The notes: generated by a model not told the origin, from the sequence alone. 64,000 nucleotides of DNA from Pseudoclavibacter chungangensis (GCF_013410545.1 NZ_JACCFV010000001.1:2976001-3040000), one strand, 5' to 3'. Shown: positions 43,858-52,654, numbered from the stretch's first letter. A program made the numbers and translations.

Positions 43858-44708
43858 ACTTCACGGCGACCTCGGCCGAGCGCGGCTTCACCGTCGAAGG
43901 CTTCTTCGGCATGCTCGCGATCGGCATCGTGTGGCAGCTCGCCTACGCGCCCTACGTGTCGGACTACTCGCGCTACCTGCCGAGCTCGACCGGCCCGCGC
44001 AGCGCGTTCGTCGCCACCTACGGCGGGCTCGTGCTCTCGAGCGTCGTCGTCATGATCCTCGGCGTGCTCCTCGGCGCAGCCGACCCCACCGACCCGCTCG
44101 GCGCCCTCCAATCGCACCTCGGCGCCGTCGGGATCGTGATCCTGCTCGCCTTCGCGTTCAGCGCCGCGATGATCAACGCCGCCGAGCTGTACTCCGGCGT
44201 CATGTGCGCGCTCACGGCCGTCCAGTCGTCGGCCCCGAAACGCCCCATGACGACCCGCACCCGCATCGTGACGACCGTCGTGTGCGGCATCATCGCGACC
44301 GCGGGCGCGCTGTTCGGCGAGAGCGACTTCATGAGCATGTTCCAGGCGTTCGTGACGCTCCTGCTCTACGTGCTCATCCCGTGGTCCGCGATCAACCTCG
44401 TCGACTACTTCATCATCCGCAAGGGCAGCTACGACCTCGAGGCGCTCTACGACCCGAAGGGCGTCTACGGCGGCTGGAACGCCGTCGGCCTCGCCACCTA
44501 CGCCGTGGGCCTCGTCGTGCAGGTGCCGTTCATGGTCGCGCCCATCCAGGGCGTGTTCGCGGAGTCGCTCGGCATGGTCGACATCGCCTGGGTCGTCGGA
44601 TTCGTCGTCTCGGCCGGCCTCTACCTCCTCCTCACCCGACTGTTCCCCGGCGCGCGCCGGGCCGACGAGACCACGACGACCGCCTCGACGACGGAGCCCA
44701 CCCGATGA
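43858..44708 (+). pseudogene. NCS1-family permease, 3' part of the IS-split gene
   Basis: After the target duplication the permease frame resumes with 'ATSAERGFTVEGFFGMLAIG' and 'WQLAYAPYVSDYSRYLPSSTGPR' (the NCS1 hallmark DYSRYLP). It continues through 'LLYVLIPWSAINLVDYFIIRKGSYDLEALYD' to the stop at 44708. The remaining 280 codons contain no further damage. An internal ATG at 43911 opens a frame but would give only half a transporter. The stop overlaps the ATG of the aldehyde dehydrogenase (ATGA), so the IS also lies upstream of two coupled catabolic genes and may affect their expression. Confidence 0.92.
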
Positions 44709-46186
44709 CCGACACCACCTGGACCGAGCGCGCCGCGCTCCTGCACCCCGACGGACGTCTGCTGATCGACGGCCACCGCCGCGACGCCGCCGACGGTGGC
44801 ACCACGGCGAGCGTGAACCCCGCGACCGCGAGCGAGTTCGCCCGCATCGCGACCGGCACGACCGCCGACGTCGACGAGGCGGTCACGATCGCGCGCGCCT
44901 CGTTCGAGCGCGGCGAGTGGTCTCGCATCGGTGCCGCCGAGCGCGGTGCCGTGCTCACCGCGTGGGCCGCCCTCGTGGACGCCCACGCGGAGGAACTCGC
45001 CCTCCTCGAGACGCTCGACATGGGCAAGCCGATCCGCGAGTCCCGCACGATCGACGCCCCCGGTGCCGCGGCGACGATCCGTTGGTACGGCGAGCTGTGC
45101 GACAAGCTCGCCGACGAGGTGCCCGCGACGCCCGCGGGCTCGACCGCGATCGTCTCCCGCGCACCGCTCGGCGTCGTCGCCGCGATCGTGCCGTGGAACT
45201 ATCCCATGGAGATCGCGACGTGGAAGATCGCCCCCGCGCTCGCGGCCGGGAACAGCGTCGTCCTCAAGCCCGCGATGGAATCCTCCCTCAGCGCCCTCCG
45301 GCTCGCCGAGCTCGCGTTCGAGGCCGGACTCCCGACCGGGGCCCTGCAGGTCGTGACCGGCTCCGGCCGCGTCGTCGGCGACCGGCTCGCACGGCACGCC
45401 GACGTCGACTGCCTCACCTTCACGGGCTCGACCGCCGTCGCGAAGGGCCTGCTCGTCGCGGCAGGCGAATCGAACATGAAGCGGCTGAGCCTCGAGGCGG
45501 GCGGCAAGAGCGCGAACCTCGTGTTCGCCGACGTCGACGACCTCGAGCTCGCGGCGCGAAAGGCCGCGTTCGGCGCCTACTACAACCAGGGCGAGGTGTG
45601 CTCGGCGAACTCGCGCATCTACGTCGAGCGCGCCGTGTTCGACGACTTCCTCGCCGCGTTCGAGTCGGCCGCGCGGGACTACCTGCCCGGCGACCCGCTC
45701 GACGAGACGAGCGGGACGGGCGCGCTCGTGAACGCGGCACACGCCGACGCGATCGAGCGTGCCGTGACGACGCGCGGTGCGGGCCGGATCGCGTTCGGCG
45801 GCGAACGGCCGAGCATCGGCGGATCCGACGCGTTCTACACGCCGACCGCGGTCACGGGCATCGACGACGACCACCCGCTCGTCGTCGAGGAACTGTTCGG
45901 CCCCGTCGCCGTCGTGCTGCCGTTCGACGGCGAGGACGAGGCGATCGCACGCGCGAACGACACCCGCTACGGGCTCGCCGCGTCCGTCTGGACCGGCAGC
46001 CTCGCCCGCGCGCACCGCGTCTCGTCACGCCTCGTGGCCGGCACCGTGTCGGTCAACACGGTCGACGCCCTCGGCCTCACGACGCCGTTCGGCGGATTCC
46101 GCGAGTCGGGCTTCGGCCGCGACCTCTCGGCGCACGCGCTCGACAACTACGTCGGACTCAAGACCACCTGGTTCCAGCACGGCTGA
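44705..46186 (+). CDS. NAD(P)+-dependent aldehyde dehydrogenase
   Basis: A 493-residue ALDH. Catalytic Cys299 lies in 'NQGEVCSANSRIYVE' and Glu264 in 'SLEAGGKSANLVF'. The coenzyme-binding stretch is 'VAAIVPWNYPMEIATWKIAPALAAGNSVVLKPA' with 'FTGSTAVAKGLL'. The sequence resembles gamma-glutamyl-gamma-aminobutyraldehyde and betaine-aldehyde type enzymes. It should oxidise the aldehyde released by the copper amine oxidase encoded next. The 4-bp overlap with the permease stop (ATGA) fixes the start and shows that these genes formed one operon before the IS inserted. Confidence 0.93.
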   Translation: MTDTTWTERAALLHPDGRLLIDGHRRDAADGGTTASVNPATASEFARIATGTTADVDEAVTIARASFERGEWSRIGAAERGAVLTAWAALVDAHAEELALLETLDMGKPIRESRTIDAPGAAATIRWYGELCDKLADEVPATPAGSTAIVSRAPLGVVAAIVPWNYPMEIATWKIAPALAAGNSVVLKPAMESSLSALRLAELAFEAGLPTGALQVVTGSGRVVGDRLARHADVDCLTFTGSTAVAKGLLVAAGESNMKRLSLEAGGKSANLVFADVDDLELAARKAAFGAYYNQGEVCSANSRIYVERAVFDDFLAAFESAARDYLPGDPLDETSGTGALVNAAHADAIERAVTTRGAGRIAFGGERPSIGGSDAFYTPTAVTGIDDDHPLVVEELFGPVAVVLPFDGEDEAIARANDTRYGLAASVWTGSLARAHRVSSRLVAGTVSVNTVDALGLTTPFGGFRESGFGRDLSAHALDNYVGLKTTWFQHG

Positions 46187-46210
46187 CCGGACGACTCGAA
46201 GGAGCAGTCG

Positions 46211-48208
46211 ATGACCACCACCACACCACACACCACCGGCAAGCGCGTCACGCACCTCGACGAGGCCGACCACCCGCTCGCACCGCTCACGGCCGACGAG
46301 ATCGCGCGCGGACGGGCCGTGATCGCCGACGCCGGCCTGCTGAGCGAGCACAGCCGGTTCCCGTCGGTCATGCCGATCGAACCGCCCAAGGACGTCGTGC
46401 GCGCCTGGACACCGGGCGCCCCCATGCATCGTGTCGCCGAATTCGTCGTGCTCGACGTCTCGACGGGACGCTCCGTCGAGATCGACGTCGACCTCGACGC
46501 GCGACGCGTCGCGGCGACCCGCGAGCTCGCGACGACGACCGCACCCTACGGGCAGCCAGCCTACCTCCAGGAGGAGTACGAGCTCGCGCAGGAGATCGCG
46601 ACCGCCGACCCGCGCTGGATCGCCGCGATGGAGCGCCGCGGACTCGGCGACCGCATCGACCAGGTCTTCTGCTCGCCGCTCGCGCCCGGCAACTTCGGCT
46701 ACGAGGACGAGGTCGGGCGACGCATCATCCGCTCGCTCACCTTCCTCCGCGACCACCCCGACGACGTCGCATGGGCCCACCCGGTCGAGGGCCTGCTCGT
46801 CACGATCGACCTCACGGAACGGCGCGTCATCAGCGTGCGCGACGAGGGCGACGTGCCCGTCGCCGCCGGATCCGGACGCTACGACACCGACGCGGTCGGC
46901 CCCGCCCGGACGACGCTCAAGCCCATCGAGATCACCCAGCCCGAAGGCCCCAGCTTCACGGTCGAGGACGGCGCCGTGTCGTGGGAGAACTGGCGCTTCC
47001 GCGTCGGCTTCAACGCGCGCGAAGGTCTCGTCATCCACGAGCTCGGTTGGGACGACGGTGAACGCGTGCGCCCCATCATGTACCGCGGCTCGATCGCCGA
47101 GATGCTCGTCCCCTACGGCGACACGTCCGCGAACCGGTACTGGATCAGCTACTTCGACGCCGGCGAGTACTACCTCGGCCGCAGCGCGAACACGCTCGCC
47201 CTCGGCTGCGACTGCCTCGGCGTCATCCACTACTTCGACGGCATGAGCCACGACGACAACGGCAACCCGCTGCGCATCCCGCAGGCGATCTGCATGCACG
47301 AGGAGGACGCCTCGATCCTCTGGAAGCACACCGAGTTCGGCTACGGCACCGACGTGCGCCGCCAGCGGCGCCTCGTGATCTCGTTCATCGCGACGATCGG
47401 CAACTACGACTATGGCTTCTACTGGCACCTCTACCTCGACGGCACGATCGAGGTCGAGGCCAAGGCGACCGGACTCGTCTTCAACGGCTCCGGCATCCCC
47501 GGAACCGACGAGCCGCACCGACTCGAGATCGCGCCCGGACTGTTCGCACCCGTGCACCAGCACCTGTTCTGCGCCCGCATGGACCTCGAGATCGACGGCG
47601 AACGCAACGCGGTCGACCAGATCGACGTGCAGCGCATCCCGATGGGCGAACGCAACCCCTACGGCAACGCGTTCACGTGGGAACGCACGCGCGTCGAGAC
47701 CGAGGGCGGCCTCGACGCCGCCCCCGAGCTGCGCCGCACGTGGCAGATCGTGTCCACCGACCGCACGAACGCCCTCGGGCGCCCGACCGGCTACGAACTC
47801 ATCGGCGAAGGCTGGCCGACGATGCTCGCCGACCCCGCCTCGGCCGTGTGGGCACGCGCGAGCTTCACCCACCACCACACGTGGGTGACGCGCTTCCACG
47901 ACGAGGAACGCTGGCCCGCGGGCAAGTACCCGAACCAGCACGCCGGCGGGGCGGGTCTCTCCGCCTACGTCGCCGACGGCGAATCCGTCGACGGCGAGGA
48001 CCTCGTCGTCTGGCACACCTTCGGGCCGACGCACCTGCCGCGCCCCGAGGACTTCCCGATCATGCCCGTCGACCAGTACCGGTTCCAGCTCAAGCCCAAC
48101 GGATTCTTCGACCGGAACCCGACGCTCGACGTCCCCGAGTGGAGCTCCTCCGAGGGGCACTGCTGCGCGAGCGAGCGGCCCCGCCGCTACGGGGTCGAGC
48201 AGGGTTGA
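46211..48208 (+). CDS. Copper-containing primary-amine oxidase
   Basis: A 665-residue amine oxidase. The cofactor precursor Tyr399 lies in 'IGNYDYGFYWH' (consensus N-Y-D/E, converted to topaquinone). The catalytic base Asp316 is in 'YFDAGEYYLG'. Copper ligands are His449/His451 in 'VHQHLFCARMD', with a third His near 'THHHTWVTRF'. It oxidises a primary amine to aldehyde, ammonia and H2O2, and the ALDH gene 24 bp upstream would take the aldehyde. ATG 46211 follows GAAGGAG. There is no signal peptide, so the reaction is intracellular, as for Arthrobacter phenethylamine and histamine oxidases. Confidence 0.94.
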   Translation: MTTTTPHTTGKRVTHLDEADHPLAPLTADEIARGRAVIADAGLLSEHSRFPSVMPIEPPKDVVRAWTPGAPMHRVAEFVVLDVSTGRSVEIDVDLDARRVAATRELATTTAPYGQPAYLQEEYELAQEIATADPRWIAAMERRGLGDRIDQVFCSPLAPGNFGYEDEVGRRIIRSLTFLRDHPDDVAWAHPVEGLLVTIDLTERRVISVRDEGDVPVAAGSGRYDTDAVGPARTTLKPIEITQPEGPSFTVEDGAVSWENWRFRVGFNAREGLVIHELGWDDGERVRPIMYRGSIAEMLVPYGDTSANRYWISYFDAGEYYLGRSANTLALGCDCLGVIHYFDGMSHDDNGNPLRIPQAICMHEEDASILWKHTEFGYGTDVRRQRRLVISFIATIGNYDYGFYWHLYLDGTIEVEAKATGLVFNGSGIPGTDEPHRLEIAPGLFAPVHQHLFCARMDLEIDGERNAVDQIDVQRIPMGERNPYGNAFTWERTRVETEGGLDAAPELRRTWQIVSTDRTNALGRPTGYELIGEGWPTMLADPASAVWARASFTHHHTWVTRFHDEERWPAGKYPNQHAGGAGLSAYVADGESVDGEDLVVWHTFGPTHLPRPEDFPIMPVDQYRFQLKPNGFFDRNPTLDVPEWSSSEGHCCASERPRRYGVEQG

Positions 48209-48236
48209 GGCACGAGGCACCGACGCCCGCGACGCG

Positions 48237-48269
48237 CGAGGGGGCGGGATCCGATGATCCCGCCCCTCG
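48237..48269 (+). terminator. Terminator after the amine oxidase gene
   Basis: A GC-rich stem of 14 bp (48237-48251 with 48256-48269, one bulged G) with a short loop begins 28 bp after the stop codon. Confidence 0.75.
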
Positions 48270-48304
48270 TTCGGTTCCGTCGTGTCCGACGACGTGCCGT
48301 TCAG

Positions 48305-48364
48305 TCGCATCCCGTTCGATCGCATCCCGTTGGGTCGCATCCCGTTCGGTCGCGATCCGTTCGA
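48305..48364. repeat. Four tandem 15-bp repeats upstream of LysR-1
   Basis: Units of the type TCGCATCCCGTTCGA occur at 48305, 48320, 48335 and 48350 with one to four changes each, preceded by a more degenerate copy. The array lies between the amine oxidase terminator and the LysR-1 promoter. No gene is supported there, although a frame reading through the array joins the LysR-1 frame. Confidence 0.85.
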
Positions 48365-48378
48365 TCGACACACGCCGG

Positions 48379-48451
48379 TTCACGTGGACGAAACACGATT
48401 CACATCGGTGAAACAGATACCGTCGATGATCTGCATATGCCAATGCAGATC
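48379..48451. promoter_or_regulatory. LysR-1 control region: 20-bp-phased repeats, ATC-N9-GAT box and start-codon palindrome
   Basis: Two related 16-bp repeats, TTCACGTGGACGAAAC (48379) and TTCACATCGGTGAAAC (48399), start exactly 20 bp apart. The second overlaps an ATC-N9-GAT box (48404-48418). A perfect 9-bp inverted repeat, GATCTGCAT and ATGCAGATC (48428-48436 with 48443-48451), brackets the ATG start at 48437. LysR regulators usually bind such boxes next to their own promoter. Confidence 0.5.
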
Positions 48452-49408
48452 ACCGACATCTCGCTGAACCAGCTCCGCTACTTCGTGCGCACCGCCGAAC
48501 TGCAGAGCATGAGCCGCGCGGCGGAATCCCTCTTCGTCGCCCAGTCGGCGATCTCGACCTCCGTCGGCAACCTCGAACGGTCCCTCGGCGTGCAACTGCT
48601 CGTCCGGCACCGCTCGAAGGGCACGACCCTCACGCGCGAGGGTGCCGAATTCTTCCGCCGAGCCCGCGCGATCCTCCTCGATCTCGAGGACGCGACCGAC
48701 GTGATCCGCCCCGACGCCCTTCGCGGACAATACGTCGTCGGCTGCTTCCCGACCCTCGTGCCGTTCTGGATGCCGAGCGTGTGCGACGGCCTCACGATCC
48801 GGCACCCCCAGCTGCAGGCACGCGTCGTCGAAGTGCGTCCCCACGACATCGACGCCGTACTGCACGACCGCGAACTCGAGTTCGTGCTCACCTACGACTA
48901 CGCCGTCCCGGCCGGCGTCGACTTCACGCCCGTCGCGACGGCACCGCTGCACGCGATCGTCGCGGAACACCACCCGCTCGCGAACGCCGACGCCGTCTCG
49001 CTCGCCGAACTCAGCCGCGATCCGTTCATCCTGCTCGACCTCCCGAGTACCGGCGAGTACTTCCTCGAGACGCTCGCGAGCGTCGGGGCCGCCCCCGCCG
49101 TCACACACCGGTTCGGGAACTACGAGGCCGTGCGCGCCATGGTCGCGCGCGGCCACGGCTTCTCGCTGCTCAACCAGGCACCGCAGCACGACCTCGCCTA
49201 CAACGGACTCGGCGTGCGGAGCCTCGAGCTCACCGACGATCTCCCCGACCTGTGCATCGGCATCGCGCACCTCGGCGACCGCGGCCTCAGCCGCAAGGCG
49301 CGCGCCGTCATCGACGAGTGCCGCCGCTACGCGCTCGAATCCCGCGCGACGCCGATCACGCGGCCGAGCCACTCGCAGGCCGCGCCCGTGCCCGTCAGGG
49401 CCGCCTGA
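48437..49408 (+). CDS. LysR-family transcriptional regulator (LysR-1)
   Basis: A 323-residue LysR regulator. The winged HTH reads 'LNQLRYFVRTAELQSMSRAAESLFVAQSAISTSVGNLERSLGVQLLVRH'. The effector domain starts at 'GQYVVGCFPTLVPFWMP' and contains 'DLPSTGEYFLETLASVGAAP' and 'RAMVARGHGFSLLNQ'. ATG 48437 (MPMQITDISLN) is chosen; an upstream in-frame extension reads the tandem repeats. It follows the amine oxidase unit on the same strand behind a terminator and precedes the monooxygenase. It is a close paralogue of the regulator at 55119. Confidence 0.92.
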   Translation: MPMQITDISLNQLRYFVRTAELQSMSRAAESLFVAQSAISTSVGNLERSLGVQLLVRHRSKGTTLTREGAEFFRRARAILLDLEDATDVIRPDALRGQYVVGCFPTLVPFWMPSVCDGLTIRHPQLQARVVEVRPHDIDAVLHDRELEFVLTYDYAVPAGVDFTPVATAPLHAIVAEHHPLANADAVSLAELSRDPFILLDLPSTGEYFLETLASVGAAPAVTHRFGNYEAVRAMVARGHGFSLLNQAPQHDLAYNGLGVRSLELTDDLPDLCIGIAHLGDRGLSRKARAVIDECRRYALESRATPITRPSHSQAAPVPVRAA

Positions 49409-49735
49409 GTCGCGCGGCGGGGCCCGGCCCCGAGCGTCGCCGCGCGCGTGCCGGTCGTGGCGCGACGAGACGTGTCACGCGCGTGCTTCCACGCACGGGA
49501 TCGGAGCGTGGGGACCGTCCCGAGTCCCATGACGACATGCGATGCGCCCGCATCGAGCGCATCCAACGAGATGATCCAGCGCTCCGCGAACGTGTATTGG
49601 CATGATGCTACGCACCTGAGGTTTGCTTGAGGACAACCCGGACGGTGACGGCCCCGACGACGTGGCGTCGTCCCAGCCGCCCGGGCCCGAAGAGCATCGA
49701 ACGCAGGCACACGGCCTGGCGGAGTGGAGGTCGAC
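49409..49735. other. 327-bp intergenic region between LysR-1 and the monooxygenase
   Basis: No gene is seen. It contains a small hairpin after LysR-1 (49418-49432), an ATC-N9-GAT box (49561-49575) and a 7-bp-arm palindrome GACGACG-TGG-CGTCGTC (49656-49672) 64 bp before the monooxygenase start. These may be control sites of the monooxygenase, but each is short. Confidence 0.4.
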
Positions 49736-51022
49736 ATGCCCATTCAGGAAACCGAGGTCCTCGTCGTCGGCGCGGGCCAGGCGGGCATCGCGATGAGCGA
49801 GCACCTGACCCGCGCCGGAATCGCCCACCTGGTACTGGAACGCGACCGCGTCGCCGAGCGGTGGCGCTCCTGGCGCTGGGACTCGCTCGTCGCCAACGGG
49901 CCGGCCTGGCACGACCGGTTCCCCAACCGCGAGTTCGGCGACACCGCGCCCGACGCCTTCGCGACCAAGGACCAGGTCGCCGACTACCTCGCCGCCTACG
50001 CCGAACAGTTCGACGCCCCCATCCGCACGGGCGTCGAGGTCACCGGGGTGCGCCGTTCCGAGGGACGCCCCGGATTCGACGTGACGACCTCGGACGGGCC
50101 CGGCCACGCGCGCTTCGTCGTCGCCGCCACCGGACCGTTCCAACGTCCCATCATTCCCGCACTCGTCCCCGAGAGCGCCGGCATCCCGCAGATCCACTCG
50201 GTCGACTACCACAACCCGCAACAACTGCCCGAGGGCGGCGTGCTCGTCGTCGGCGCCGGATCGTCCGGCGTGCAGATCGCCGACGAGATCCAGAAGTCGG
50301 GCCGACAGGTGCACCTCGCAGTCGGACCGCACGACCGACCGCCACGGGCCTACCGTGGGCGCGACTTCTGCTGGTGGCTCGGTGTGCTCGGCAAGTGGGA
50401 CATGACGACCCCCGCCGCGGGCGCCGAACACGTCACGATTGCCGTCAGCGGCGCGAACGGCGGCCACACGGTCGACTTCCGCGAACTCGCAGCGGGGGGC
50501 ATCCAACTCGTCGGGCGAGCGAACGCCTTCCAGGACGGCGTCATGCGCTTCGGCACCGACCTCGCCACGAACATCCGGAACGGCGACGCCAACCTCTTCG
50601 CCCTCCTCGACGAAGCAGACGCCCACATCGAACGAAACGGCCTCGACCTCCCCGAAGAGCCGAGCGCGCGGGATCTGCTGCCCGACCCCGAGTGCATGAC
50701 CGACCCCGTCCTCGAACTCGACCTCCGCGACGCCGGGATCCGCTCGATCGTGTGGGCGACCGGTTTCGCCGTCGACTTCGGCTGGCTCCCCGAGGGCGCG
50801 GTCGACGCGCAGGGCAAGCCGCGCCACCAGCGCGGCGTCGCCGCCGAACCCGGCGTCTACTTCCTCGGCCTCCCCTGGCAGTCGCGTCGCGGCTCGAGCT
50901 TCATCTGGGGCGTCTGGCACGACGCGAAGTACGTGGCCGACCAGATCTCGATCCAACGCGGCTACGATGCCTACCGATCGCCCGCCGACACCGCGACGGA
51001 AGCGGCACCCACGCGCGTCTGA
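49736..51022 (+). CDS. Flavin-containing (FAD/NADPH) monooxygenase-like protein
   Basis: A 428-residue class B flavoprotein. Two Rossmann motifs are visible: FAD 'VLVVGAGQAGIAMSEHL' (about residues 8-24) and NADPH 'GGVLVVGAGSSGVQIADEI' (about 169-187). The segment 'ERDRVAERWRSWRWDSL' and the C-terminal 'SIVWATGFAVDFGWL' are typical of CzcO/YUCCA-like monooxygenases. It may hydroxylate an amine or indolic nitrogen or carbon. ATG 49736 has GTGGAGG six bases upstream. It sits after LysR-1 and ends in a strong terminator, so it is monocistronic. The substrate is unknown; a link to the amine pathway is inferred from position. Confidence 0.85.
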   Translation: MPIQETEVLVVGAGQAGIAMSEHLTRAGIAHLVLERDRVAERWRSWRWDSLVANGPAWHDRFPNREFGDTAPDAFATKDQVADYLAAYAEQFDAPIRTGVEVTGVRRSEGRPGFDVTTSDGPGHARFVVAATGPFQRPIIPALVPESAGIPQIHSVDYHNPQQLPEGGVLVVGAGSSGVQIADEIQKSGRQVHLAVGPHDRPPRAYRGRDFCWWLGVLGKWDMTTPAAGAEHVTIAVSGANGGHTVDFRELAAGGIQLVGRANAFQDGVMRFGTDLATNIRNGDANLFALLDEADAHIERNGLDLPEEPSARDLLPDPECMTDPVLELDLRDAGIRSIVWATGFAVDFGWLPEGAVDAQGKPRHQRGVAAEPGVYFLGLPWQSRRGSSFIWGVWHDAKYVADQISIQRGYDAYRSPADTATEAAPTRV

Positions 51023-51026
51023 ACGG

Positions 51027-51079
51027 CATGACGACGCCCCGGATCCCCACGAGTTCGGAGGATCCGGGGCGTCGTCATG
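51027..51079 (+). terminator. Terminator after the monooxygenase gene
   Basis: A perfect 20-bp stem (51027-51046 with 51060-51079) with a 13-nt loop starts five bases after the stop codon. Confidence 0.85.
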
Positions 51080-51180
51080 CGCATCGCGCACGATGCGTCC
51101 ACAGGCGGCCGCGGTGTCGTTCCTCCACAGCCCCGCGCGCGGACGAGCACACATCGTCGAGCACCCGCTGAACTCGTGTC

Positions 51181-52599
51181 ATGTCCCACGACGACCGCGA
51201 GGCCTCCGCGGACCCGGCCACGGCCCTCGCGCTCGCCTGCCGGGCCCTCACCGACGAGGTGCGGTCGTGCTCGACGGCACTCGCGGGTCGAACCGAGCAT
51301 GTCGCCGAGGCCTCAGAGGCCGCCACGTACCTCGACGCCCTCGAGCTGCTCACGGATCTCGCCCGCACCCTCCAGGATCTCCAGTCCGCCGGCGCGGCAG
51401 CGAGCGCGCGCATCGAGAACGTCCTGCGCGAGCGAGCGATGAGCGAGGCCCGAATCGTTCACCCGGAGGAACCACGCGCCGTCGAGTGGCTCCTCCGCGA
51501 AGCAGCGGCCGAACTCGCCGCCAGCCTCGTGCAGACCGACCGCGGCATGGTCCATCGGCTTGACGCCTCGCACGAACTCGTCACCGACTACGCCGCCACC
51601 CACACGGCGCTCGCCACAGGACGCGTCTCACAACAACACGCCGATGAACTGCGCCGAGCAGGCACGCCCGTCACCGACCCGGACGCGCGGGCCGAATACG
51701 AACGCGTCGTGCTCGAGTACGCCGAGACCGCCTCCCCCGCCCGCACCCGAGCGTTCGCGAAGCGAGAGGCAGAGCGGCACGCGACCGTGCCGTTCGCGGA
51801 ACGCCACGAACACGCCCGCGACGAGCGGCGGATCCGCATCTGCGAGCTCACCGACGGCATGTGCCAGCTCTCCGCGACGCTGCCCGCCGTCGAGGGATAC
51901 GCGATCTACGACCGACTCGGGCGACTCGCGCACGCCTCGCGGGGCGACGACGAGTCACGCACGATCCCCCAACGCGAGGCGGACCTGCTCACCGATCTGC
52001 TGCTCGGCGCCTCGCTGACCGGAAGCGACGTGCAGGTTGGGCAGCACGGTACTGCGCCGCGAATCGTCGGCCACGTCTACGTCACCGTGCCCGCTCGCCC
52101 CCTCCTCGACGGCACCGACCCCGGCAGCACGACGGACTCGACACCTGAAGAACGCGTCGCACTCATCGACGGGCGCATCCCGATCGCCGTAAGCGATGCA
52201 GCGACCCTCCTGGCCGGGGCCCGCTCCTTCACTCGAGTGCTCACGGACCCGACAAGCGGTGTGGCATGGGCCACCGACACCTATCGCCCGACGAAGGCCA
52301 TTCGCGAGCACCTGACCGTCCGAGACGCGCACTGCCGGTTCCCCGGCTGCCGCACACCCGTCAGGAACTGCGACATCGATCACACGACCGACTGGCAACA
52401 CGGCGGCGACACCACGTCGACCAATCTCGCGGCACTCTGCCGTCGACACCACACGCTCAAGCACCGAACCCGCTGGACACCGCGGCACGACTCGAACCAA
52501 CCAGGCGTCCTGCACTGGACGAGCCCGACGGGACGAGTCCTCACGGATATCCCCGAGCCGCCGGGCCCACGCCCCCGACGCATCGCGGCGTCGGACTGA
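51181..52599 (+). CDS. DUF222 / HNH endonuclease-like protein (13E12 repeat family)
   Basis: A 472-residue protein of the actinobacterial 13E12 family. The N-terminal two thirds are the helical DUF222 domain ('RVSQQHADELRRAGTPVTDP', then 'FAKREAERHATVPFAERHEHARDERRI'). The C-terminal part is an HNH nuclease: 'CRFPGCRTPVRNCDIDHTTDWQHGGDTTSTNLAALCRRHHTLKH' with the paired Cys and catalytic His. Members are often multicopy and scattered in actinobacterial genomes; their role is unclear, and mobility or defence has been proposed. It stands alone between the LysR-1 and LysR-2 gene sets. Confidence 0.9.
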   Translation: MSHDDREASADPATALALACRALTDEVRSCSTALAGRTEHVAEASEAATYLDALELLTDLARTLQDLQSAGAAASARIENVLRERAMSEARIVHPEEPRAVEWLLREAAAELAASLVQTDRGMVHRLDASHELVTDYAATHTALATGRVSQQHADELRRAGTPVTDPDARAEYERVVLEYAETASPARTRAFAKREAERHATVPFAERHEHARDERRIRICELTDGMCQLSATLPAVEGYAIYDRLGRLAHASRGDDESRTIPQREADLLTDLLLGASLTGSDVQVGQHGTAPRIVGHVYVTVPARPLLDGTDPGSTTDSTPEERVALIDGRIPIAVSDAATLLAGARSFTRVLTDPTSGVAWATDTYRPTKAIREHLTVRDAHCRFPGCRTPVRNCDIDHTTDWQHGGDTTSTNLAALCRRHHTLKHRTRWTPRHDSNQPGVLHWTSPTGRVLTDIPEPPGPRPRRIAASD

Positions 52600-52654
52600 C
52601 AGGCGTCCGGTAGAGAACGCCCGGAGGCAGGAGGCTCCGCCTCGTCGAGTCGAC

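Noticed and set aside
43911..44708. An independent short permease gene starting at the internal ATG
   Set aside because: It is the second half of the IS-split NCS1 gene, and the frame is continuous across the target duplication when the element is removed.
48305..48364. CRISPR-like array
   Set aside because: The units are contiguous 15-mers without spacers, only four in number, and no cas genes are present.
49561..49575. ATC-N9-GAT upstream of the monooxygenase as a further member of the LysR-2 regulon
   Set aside because: The flanking bases lack the GCATC/GATGC extension and the site is 168 bp from the start. ATC and GAT are common in this codon usage, so chance is likely.
49327..49743. 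A 138-codon minus-strand frame in the gap before the monooxygenase
   Set aside because: It overlaps the end of LysR-1 and the start of the monooxygenase, is Arg-rich, and has no RBS or recognisable domain.
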